64,000 bases of DNA. Origin: Diplonema papillatum. Its lineage: Eukaryota; Euglenozoa; Diplonemea; Diplonemida; Diplonemidae. Of the stretch, positions 40,529 to 49,287 are shown piece by piece. Every line of letters begins with the position of its first letter. The stretch's first letter is position 1. The position numbers were made by a program, and so were the translations under genes. Under the pieces are notes generated by a model. It worked only from the letters and a program-made list of their open reading frames with translations. It was not told where the DNA came from and ran no database searches. Location: positions 141,654 to 205,653 of the forward strand of contig JAPJBO010000380.1 of assembly GCA_030068145.1 (NCBI GenBank). The letters run 5' to 3'.

Positions 40529-43300
40529 ACTTTGACTAGTGGATTACAATTTGACTAGTAAAATGACTAGTACCACTAGTAAAAAAGACTACTGCACTAG
40601 TAAAAATGACTAGTGATTTAGCCAAAATCCACCTGATCTGGACCCAAGCCTGGGTGTTTCGAGAGTTTTCGAGGGGTCTCACGGCACTGCCGTGGCCACC
40701 GGTGCCCAAACTACAAACCACCCAGTTTGCGAGAGACAGGCGGAGTTGTGAGGTTTTTGGTTGGTTTCTTGGGAAAGTCCCTTGTATCCCTACGGTGAGG
40801 TCAGAAACATGTCGTGACAGGTCTCAGACACTTCGGCTTCCGATCACAGTCAAACTCTGATCCGTAGATTCGGCTTGTCGCTCATGGCGCTCCTATCGCC
40901 TTGACATCGCACCGGACTGCATTTACAGTAGTGGGTTCCCTAAAACCCACGAAGAAATGAGAGATGGTCGGCAGGTCTTCTTGTCGAGTTTCCCAACATG
41001 AATGAGGGACAGGTGCTGGCTTTGTCCGCCTGTGAACTGTTTGCACACAGAGCTTTGTGTTGCGCACATTCCACGAGTAGTGCCCCGTTGCTCACTGCTA
41101 TGTGCTCCGCTTTCTGGTGTTGGAGGCACTCTCCCATTTCGTGCTTGGACTTCCTCTTTCACACCGCCGCACCAGTCTTGTAGCCTGTGGCGCACGCGTT
41201 GCGTTGTGTGCTAGTTAACAGGGCATTTCGAATGCCTGGAAGTCATGTTTCTTTGTCTTTTCGGGACATGCTTTCGTCGGGTGGGACACCAGCAGGTTCT
41301 GCGTTGGGTCTACCGCACAGTACGGTAAATCGCGTAGCCAACAGCTTCTTTCGCATCTTCGGTTGTTCGCATACGACGATAGAAATCACCGCCTCGGATT
41401 AGCTTGAATTCACAACGCACTGTCTATCGGGCATTGGGAGCTAGTAAGTGGCAACAAGTTCATAGAAACTCCCCGTACTCAGCCGGAGTGCTCGCTTGCC
41501 TTCATGTCACTTGCACTTTGCAGAACTCAATACTCAGCCCAGTTCCTGTGGGGGAAGAGTCGGGGTGAGTGGCCCGCCAAAAAAGCGACCACAGTTCTGC
41601 ATGTTCAGCCGCCAAACACAAACCGACGAGTAATCGTAACTTATTCCTGCAGAACTGGCTTTGTTGAATGACCCCAGCTTTCGTCTATCGCACAGTAAGG
41701 AATCGCGTTGGGAACCGCGTTCCGAATAATGTTGGACCGGGATTTTTCTTGGACTTTTTGGAGGCTCTGAAAATTCTGGACTTTCCCTGCAGGGACCAAG
41801 TTTGGGGGTCTCACTTTTTGGCGGTATTTTGAAGTCTGCAACTTCTGCCACTCGTTTCATGTCCCCGTTACACAAATGATGGGACCGGCAGACTGGTGCG
41901 AACATTCCAAAGTTTCCCGAATTCCTGGCCGAAACGCGTCCAAATTGGTTCAGGTTACCTTTAGTTTCTGTTTGTCCTTGAAAATGGTTGTTGCACGATC
42001 ATGACTATGGGCGTAGCCTGAGTCGGCATAGACAAACAGCTCAGTGAGCATGGCGGGGGCGACTCATGAGATTGCCGTCGCCGACCGTGCCGGAACACGA
42101 CGTCCGGGACCGGCGGTATTGATCAACTCCTTGAACGTCAGCAGCCCGCTGTCGTCGGCATCCACCGCGTCAAAAACGCGCGTGACCGCCACTCGGCGGC
42201 CAGGCCGTCGCCTTCACTCAGCGACGCTCGCTTCACCGCGAGCTCGCCGGTCGTGTCCTTCCGCGGCATGCCGCCGGCCCTGCTCCGTATGGCCCGGCGA
42301 AGCCGCGTGCCGACTACGCGCAGCAACTCGCCACCTTCTGAGTCTGGCTACAGTAGCTCTCCAAGTTGTAGGTGCTGTTAACGGGCTTGGGCGCCCTTGA
42401 CTAGACACCACAGGTGTATCATATCCTATCGTATTCTTGGATTCTAAACTTCGTTATGGGCGTGAACCCTACTGAAAAATGTTTGGACCGGAACTATTTT
42501 GGACTTTTGGGGGGTTTGGAAAGTATTTCGCCTTTTCAGGCCTTACGTTCAGCATGCTGAACGTACTGATTTCAGCACGTTACTTTTTTTTGTTTTTTTT
42601 GTACACATGCTGAATCAGTACGCGTACACATGCTGAAATCAGTACGTTATCAGCACGTACTACTTTTTTTCTCTCCAGACACCGGTAGTACGGTCCGGTA
42701 TCATGCAGGATCAAAACCTTGTGTCTTTTTGGTAAGTGGGATTTAGACCGAACAAAAACTGCGGTGATTTTTGATCTAGCTCGCTGTGCTCACCACAAAA
42801 TTAATTGCTGGAAAGACGTGGAACCGGGCTTACACAGCTCTCCGTATGACCCGAGCACCCTGTACACCATTGCAATGTCGGTACTCTAGTTCTCGTTGCA
42901 GGTCAGTTCGAAGACAGTGCAAGTGGAGACCCTGAAACATCGAACTCTAAACCTCAATAAACGCGCGAACATGGCCTGCAGCAAGTTCCTGTGTAGGCCC
43001 AGTTTGCAAGGCATGCTCTATATATTTTTGCCAGGGGGCTCTACGTACTGATTTTCAGTACGTATTTAGCTCCAAGACAAAAGAGCTGCGTAAGCCCTGC
43101 GCCTTTTTCCCAGTCCAACATTTCTCCGAACACGGTAGTAAGCGCAACGGTAGGGTACCCTCTGAAATTTACAAAACCGCCCAGATTTCGGTCCGGAACA
43201 GGTGGATTTCTACTAGGACACTAGTCATTTTTACTAGTGTTTTTACTAGTGCACTAGTATTTTTACTTGTGCACTAGTCATGCTTTTTCACTAGTAAAAT
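40529..43300. mobile_element. 2.8-kb element with ACTAGT-rich ~110-bp inverted ends
   Basis: The left end (40529-40645) carries repeated TGACTAGTAAAAATGACTAG-like motifs and then AAATCCACCTGATCTGGACC. The right end (43190-43300) is its reverse complement with changes (GGTCCGGAACAGGTGGATTT, then CACTAGTCATTTTTACTAGT). The interior is about 40% uninformative; the longest frame (42044-42400, +) matches nothing known. Short palindromes built from ATGCTGAAATCAGTACGT lie at 42545-42660. The right end stops about 85 bases before the ion-channel repeat unit. Confidence 0.65.
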
Positions 43301-43361
43301 GCCACCCCCCCAACCAGGGTTAGCAACTTCGTTTTGGGTCTCAGGCTTAGTATCAGCACTG

Positions 43362-43380
43362 CCCCCCCCCCCCCCCCCCC
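43362..43380. repeat. Homopolymer of 19 C next to the channel array
   Basis: A C-run that ends the 60-bp segment also found at 5511-5570 and directly precedes the left edge of the ion-channel duplication unit (about 43384). Confidence 0.9.
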
Positions 43381-43498
43381 TAATTATTGACCCCAAGTAG
43401 TGCCGAAAAAGCAGGCGGTAAACCAAAAAAAGAGTATCAAAGGAAGTCTTTCGCAAACCGGTTGTCAGTGGGGGTGCACCCGCCCCGTGTCGCGAGCC

Positions 43499-46018
43499 AT
43501 GCGTGCGCTGGTGCTTGCGAGCTGGCTGGCCTTGTCAGCTGGCGCGCTTCGCGTGGTGCTGGTCGCTGACGCGCCGGACGTCGTCAACTACCGACATACA
43601 CGCGGCGTGTCGGCGGCGGTGCCGCAGCTGCGAATTGCGCATCCAGCGGTCGACTGGCGGTTCGTCCACCCGGCCTGCGCGGCTTGCTCAACTCTCGACC
43701 GCGCAACGCCGGAGCGTGCCGTCCAAACCCTCCTCGAGAACTCGTGGGACGCAGCCGAGTTGTCCGCAGCCGTCAACCAGTCGCTTTCCGGCGACGACAA
43801 CGTCCTGGTCGTGTCCATCGACACGGCGATCCCCCCTTCCCTTGCATTCCAGCACCCGTCCGCCAGCTTCGTCGAGCTGAACCCGGACTCCAACGCCGGT
43901 TCGAAGCTCCGCAAGGCGCCGAACCTCGCGTCCTTCAACGTTCCCACCGCCAAAGGTGCGTACACAAACGGCGTCGTCAGCGCGATGGTAGCCCGCAGCG
44001 CCGGCGGGAAAGTGGCGGTGTTCACGCCGTCGAATCCGGGGCTGCTCGGGAAGGACTACACAGACGTGGTCAGAGCGTACCGGCAGGGCGCGTCGGATGC
44101 GAGCGCCGAATTGTGCTCGATTGTGGTGCCGGTGCCCATCGCCGTGTCTACGGAGTGGAACCCTACCGTGTTCAACGAAGTCGAACGAGTGGCGATGGAC
44201 GCGCTGTGGGCGGGATACGCGGTGGTGCAGGCGGAGCTGGGCCCGTACAACGCGGCGGTACTTTCGGGGTTGGTCGAATACAACGCGTTGACCAATCGAA
44301 GCACGCCGGCCTACGCGACCACCGGAGTGTCGATGGGCGCGTTCGAGACGTCCGGCACGCCTTTGAACACGCGATGGCTGTCCTCTGTGACAGTGGACTG
44401 GCAGGCGGCCATCAGTAAAATAGTCTCCGACTTCTCCGGTGGCCTTGGTGCGGTTGAGTCTCTTCGGGACCCGAGCGACACGTTCTGGACGCCGGCGGCC
44501 TCGCAACTTGACACCTTCGACACCTCCGCCGAAGTGTCGCGAGTGCAAGCGCGGCCGTGCTCCGCCCCGGTGAAGTCGCTGGAGACGATAGTAGCCGCGG
44601 TTGCGGACACTCTCGACGAGGCGTTCGCGCTGTCGGACATCCCGACGACGACACCCTCCTGCCGAGACCTGCCCCTCTCAAAGCTCAAGAGCACGCGGCG
44701 GCTGGTCAGCGGGTGTTTCCGGGGGACTAAAGTGCGGTTGGTAGGCGTGGGAATCAACGTGAACATCATCGGGGCGGTGGACGTGATGATGGGCGCGTTT
44801 TACGCGGACTACCACCTGTATCTGAAGGAGAGCGTGCTCCAGTACGACAATGCGGTCGCCGCGTATGACGCCATGCGGCATGGTGACGAGTGTCAAGACG
44901 AGAGTATCAAGTGCCTCTGCCCGGATTTCGCGGAAGGGACGATTCCGTTCATCTCCCCGGCGCGCGTCGAGAACTTTACGCGGATCGTCAGCCTGATGAA
45001 TGTGTTCCCGCCTGAGGTGCGCACCATTTACGTCAGGCGCTCGCGGCGCCGCATCATCGACCACTTCCGCATCACCGGCACGCACCACTTCAAACTTGAC
45101 CTCACTGAGTGGCCGCTCGACACGCAGCATCTGTCCATTGTTCTCTCGCACACGTCCGACAGCACGACAGACGGCTACGAGGTGCAGTTTTGTCACATGC
45201 CCGGGTACGCAGGGCTGTCGCCGACGAGCCGGTATTTTCCGGGGATGGAGCTGAAGATGAACCAGCGGGCGTGGAACGTGGGGCTGAACACGACGTGCTG
45301 GCCGGAGCTGGAGTACACGGCCGCGTACCAGACGGGGGAGTGCAACCCGGACGGGACCACGTCCCGGCCTGTCTGGTACACCAAGCGCGAGCTGCCCTTG
45401 GCGGATGTCAGCTGTACGTGCCTGGGAGGGACGAACCCGGCATCTCGGTACATTTTCACGCCGATCTTCCAGAGGCCGCGGTTGCCGAGCTTCTTCAGGA
45501 TGTTTCTCCCACCGATTTTCATCAGCATGGTGGTGCAGGGGGCTTGGTTCCTGTACCCGCGAGTGTTCGCCACCCGGCTGTCGGTCTGCGGCTCGTCTCT
45601 GGTCACCTCCGTGCTGTTCCACGTCAACATCGCGCGTTCCTTCCCCGACACTTCGACTCTAACCCGCGCCGACAGGTTCATGGCTGTCACCTACTGGAAC
45701 ATCCTGGTCGTGTTCATCTTCGTCTACTACCAAACCCTCCTCCACCAAGGCGACATGCCCCGTCTAGCATGGCACAGCTTCCGCACGTCGCGCGTGTGGG
45801 GCCCTGCCACCGCTGTGCTCAACGCGTGCGGGATGTTTGTAACGGACGACATCAAAGACCTGGTGGGCTGGGTGCTCATCATGAACTGCTTCACGGGCCT
45901 CATCGTGTTCTACATCATCAGCGAGCTCCTGCGTAAGTACGGGGAGCAGTACCTTGAGTATCTCGACATCCAGAACACGAAGGCGGAGTTCGAAAGCTGG
46001 CATGATACCCTCGAGTGA
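43499..46018 (+). CDS. BMP-domain pentameric ligand-gated ion channel, copy 1 (839 aa)
   Basis: Predicted plasma- or endomembrane ligand-gated channel. MRALVLASWLALSAGA is a signal peptide; the ATG at 43499 is chosen because it starts this peptide and is shared by all three copies. Residues 17-312 resemble the BMP/PnrA branch of type-I periplasmic-binding proteins: NLASFNVPTAKGAYTNG (142-158), GGKVAVFTPSNPGLLG (169-184), YATTGVSMGAF (272-282), WLSSVTVDWQAAISKIVSDF (293-312). Residues 410-660 are the channel ligand domain: VGVGINVNIIGAVDV (415-429) and the loop KLDLTEWPLDTQHL (532-545). That loop keeps W-P-x-D-x-Q but has Lys and Leu where Cys-loop receptors have cysteines. Four membrane helices follow at about 664-686, 690-712, 726-746 and 787-811. 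The M3-M4 loop is about 40 residues, short as in prokaryotic channels. It is a single exon. Ligand and ion selectivity are unknown. Confidence 0.88.
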   Translation: MRALVLASWLALSAGALRVVLVADAPDVVNYRHTRGVSAAVPQLRIAHPAVDWRFVHPACAACSTLDRATPERAVQTLLENSWDAAELSAAVNQSLSGDDNVLVVSIDTAIPPSLAFQHPSASFVELNPDSNAGSKLRKAPNLASFNVPTAKGAYTNGVVSAMVARSAGGKVAVFTPSNPGLLGKDYTDVVRAYRQGASDASAELCSIVVPVPIAVSTEWNPTVFNEVERVAMDALWAGYAVVQAELGPYNAAVLSGLVEYNALTNRSTPAYATTGVSMGAFETSGTPLNTRWLSSVTVDWQAAISKIVSDFSGGLGAVESLRDPSDTFWTPAASQLDTFDTSAEVSRVQARPCSAPVKSLETIVAAVADTLDEAFALSDIPTTTPSCRDLPLSKLKSTRRLVSGCFRGTKVRLVGVGINVNIIGAVDVMMGAFYADYHLYLKESVLQYDNAVAAYDAMRHGDECQDESIKCLCPDFAEGTIPFISPARVENFTRIVSLMNVFPPEVRTIYVRRSRRRIIDHFRITGTHHFKLDLTEWPLDTQHLSIVLSHTSDSTTDGYEVQFCHMPGYAGLSPTSRYFPGMELKMNQRAWNVGLNTTCWPELEYTAAYQTGECNPDGTTSRPVWYTKRELPLADVSCTCLGGTNPASRYIFTPIFQRPRLPSFFRMFLPPIFISMVVQGAWFLYPRVFATRLSVCGSSLVTSVLFHVNIARSFPDTSTLTRADRFMAVTYWNILVVFIFVYYQTLLHQGDMPRLAWHSFRTSRVWGPATAVLNACGMFVTDDIKDLVGWVLIMNCFTGLIVFYIISELLRKYGEQYLEYLDIQNTKAEFESWHDTLE

Positions 46019-46384
46019 CAGAAGCAGCTTTTCTCATACCCGGGGTGGACGTCCTCAGTAGCATAGAGTGCACCCCAGGAGCTGCAGGGCCCGATACCAG
46101 AAGGCCCAGACGAAACCTGATCGCCTCGCGCCACTCGTTGGCCGAGAAGGAGCTCTCCAAGTGGGCAATGCCGTCTATTTTCTGGGGCCAGGCGGGTGGG
46201 AGGAAAATTCGTGTCCTGTTCGGTGGGTGTCGTTCTCTGCCGGGGCTTTGCACGAAATTAGCTGGTTCCCATTTTAGTCCCAACGATTTGCAGCTATTGA
46301 CCCGAAGTAGGCGGAAACACAAGAAAAAGAGCATCAAAGGAAGTCTTTCGCAAACCGTCAGTGGGGGTGCTCCCACCCCCTGCC
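46019..46384. promoter_or_regulatory. Spacer between channel copies 1 and 2
   Basis: Highly similar to 48908-49287 along its whole length (TGATCGCCTCGCGCCACTCG, CGTCTATTTTCTGGGGCCAG, GCATCAAAGGAAGTCTTTYG). It must hold both the 3' signals of the upstream gene and the promoter of the next. The last 115 bases are also upstream of copy 1, where the similarity stops at about 43384. Confidence 0.6.
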
Positions 46385-48904
46385 ATGCGCGCGCTGGTGC
46401 TTGCGAGCTGGCTGGCCTTGTCAGCTGGCGCGCTTCGCGTGGTGCTGGTCGCTGACGCGCCGGACGTCGTCAACTACCGACATACACGCGGCGTGTCGGC
46501 GGCGGTGCCGCAGCTGCGAATTGCGCATCCAGCGGTCGACTGGCGGTTCGTCCACCCGGCCTGCGCGGCTTGCTCAACTCTCGACCGCGCAACGCCGGAG
46601 CGCGCCGTCCAAACCCTCCTCGAGAACTCGTGGGACGCAGCCGAGTTGTCCGCAGCCGTCAACCAGTCGCTTTCCGGCGACGACAACGTCCTGGTCGTGT
46701 CCATCGACACGGCGATCCCCCCTTTCCTTGCATTCCAGCACCCGTCCGCCAGCTTCGTCGAGCTGAACTCGGACTCCAACGCCGGTTCGAAGCTCCGCAA
46801 GGCGCCGAACCTCGCGTCCTTCAACGTTCCCACCGCCAAAGGTGCGTACACAAACGGCGTCGTCAGCGCGATGGTAGCCCGCAGCGCCGGCGGGAAAGTG
46901 GCGGTGTTCACGCCGTCGAATCCGGGGCTGCTCGGGAAGGACTACACAGACGTGGTCAGAGCGTACCGGCAGGGCGCGTCGGATGCGAGCGCCGAATTGT
47001 GCTCGATTGTGGTGCCGGTGCCCATCGCCGTGTCTACGGAGTGGAACCCTACCGTGTTCAACGAAGTCGAACGAGTGGCGATGGACGCGCTGTGGGCGGG
47101 ATACGCGGTGGTGCAGGCGGAGCTGGGCCCGTACAACGCGGCGGTACTTTCGGGGTTGGTCGAATACAACGCGTTGACCAATCGAAGCACGCCGGCCTAC
47201 GCGACCACCGGAGTGTCGATGGGCGCGTTCGAGACGTCCGGCACGCCTTTGAACACGCGATGGCTGTCCTCTGTGACAGTGGACTGGCAGGCGGCCATCA
47301 GTAAAATAGTCTCCGACTTCTCCGGTGGCCTTGGTGCGGTTGAGTCTCTTCGGGACCCGAGCGACACGTTCTGGACGCCGGCGGCCTCGCAACTTGACAC
47401 CTTCGACACCTCCGCCGAAGTGTCGCGAGTGCAAGCGCGGCCGTGCTCCGCCCCGGTGAAGTCGCTGGAGACGATAGTAGCCGCGGTTGCGGACACTCTC
47501 GACGAGGCGTTCGCGCTGTCGGACATCCCGACGACGACACCCTCCTGCCGAGACCTGCCCCTCTCAAAGCTCAAGAGCACGCGGCGGCTGGTCAGCGGGT
47601 GTTTCCGGGGGACTAAAGTGCGGTTGGTAGGCGTGGGAATCAACGTGAACATCATCGGGGCGGTGGACGTGATGATGGGCGCGTTTTACGCGGACTACCA
47701 CCTGTATCTGAAGGAGAGCGTGCTCCAGTACGACAATGCGGTCGCCGCGTATGACGCCATGCGGCATGGTGACGAGTGTCAAGACGAGAGTATAAAGTGC
47801 CTCTGCCCGGATTTCGCGGAAGGGACGATTCCGTTCATCTCCCCGGCGCGCGTCGAGAACTTTACGCGGATCGTCAGCCTGATGAATGTGTTCCTGCCTG
47901 AGGTGCGCACCATTTACGTCAGGCGCTCGCGGCGCCGCATCATCGACCACTTCCGCATCGCCGGTACGCACTACTTCAAACTTGACCTCACTGAGTGGCC
48001 TCTCGACACGCAGCATCTGTCCATTGCTCTCTCGCACACCTCTGACAGCACGACAGACGGCTACGAGGTGCAGTTTTGCCACATGCCCGGGTACGCAGGG
48101 CTGTCTCCGACGGCCCGGTATTTCCCGGGGATGGAGCTGAAGATGAACCAGCGGGCGTGGAACGTGGGGCTGAACACGACGTGCTGGCCGGAGCTGGAGT
48201 ACACGGCCGCATACCAGACGGGGGAGTGCAACCCGGACGGGACCACGTCCCGGCCTGTCTGGTACACCAAGCGCGAGCTGCCCTTGGCGGATGTCAGCTG
48301 TACGTGCCTGGGAGGGACGAACCCGGCATCTCGGTACATTTTCACGCCGATCTTCCAGAGGCCGCGGTTGCCGATCTTCTTCAGGATGTTTCTCCCGCCG
48401 ATTTTTATCAGCATGGTGGTGCAGGGGGCTTGGTTCCTGTACCCGCAAGTGGTCTCCACACGGCTGTCGGTCTGCGGCTCGTCTCTGGTCACCTCCGTGC
48501 TGTTCCACGTCAACATCGCGCGGTCCTTCCCCGACACTTCGTCTCTAACACGCGCCGACAGGTTCATGGCTGTCACCTACTGGAACATCCTGGTCGTGTT
48601 CATCTTCGTCTACTACCAGTCCCTCCTCCACCAAGGCGACATGCCCCGTCTAGCATGGCACAGCTTCCGCACGTCACGCGTGTGGGGCCCTGCCACCGCT
48701 GTGCTCAACGCATGCGGGATGTTTGTGACGGACGACATCAAAGACCTGGTGGGCTGGGTGCTCATCATGAACTGCTTCACGGGCCTCATCGTGTATAACA
48801 TCATCAGCGAGCTCCTGCGTAAGTACGGGGCGCAGTACCTTGAGTACCTCGACGTCATGAACTTGACGGCAGAGCTCGAAAGCTTGGAAGACAGCAACGA
48901 GATA
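46385..48904 (+). CDS. BMP-domain pentameric ligand-gated ion channel, copy 2 (840 aa)
   Basis: Same architecture as copy 1: signal peptide, BMP/PnrA-like domain, Cys-less ligand domain, four membrane helices. The stop codon is TAG at 48905-48907. Over the first 500 residues it differs from copy 1 at only two positions (PPFLAF for PPSLAF; ELNSDS for ELNPDS). From about 500 on it diverges more (NVFLPEV, IAGTHYF, SIALSHT, SPTARYF). Its cytoplasmic tail is unique (YLDVMNLTAELESLEDSNEI). The WPLDTQ loop and the helices are kept, so it is probably functional. The ATG at 46385 starts the signal peptide; an upstream GTG in frame is not needed. Confidence 0.87.
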
Positions 48905-48907
48905 TAG

Positions 48908-49287
48908 GAGCAGCTTATCTCATACCAGGCGTGAAGGTCTTCAGGAGCGTCGAGTGCTCCACCAGCAGCTGCAGGGCCCGACACCGGAAGGCCCGCACGA
49001 AACCTGATCGCCTCGCGCCACTCGTTGGCCGAGAAGGAACTCTCCAAGTGGGCAACGCCGTCTATTTTCTGGGGCCAGGCGAGTGGGAGGAAAATTCGTG
49101 TCCTGTTCGGTGGGTTTCGTTCTCTGCCGGGGCTTTTGCACGAAATTAGCTGGCATTAAGTTCCCATTTTAGTCCCAACGACTTGCAACTATTGACCCCA
49201 AGCAGGCGGAAACACAAGAAAAAAGAGCATCAAAGGAAGTCTTTTGCAAACCGTCAGTGGGGGTGCTCCCGCCCCCTGTCGCGAGCC
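48908..49287. promoter_or_regulatory. Spacer between channel copies 2 and 3
   Basis: Near-duplicate of 46019-46384, including the poly-purine AAACACAAGAAAAAAGAGC shortly before the ATG. The repeat unit (ATG to ATG) is 2886 bp for copies 1-2 and 2903 bp for copies 2-3. Confidence 0.6.

Noticed and set aside
43400..43498. Upstream non-ATG extensions of the channel ORFs
   Set aside because: They start at GTG or TTG, differ in length between copies, and would bury the signal peptide; the shared ATG at MRALV is the better start.
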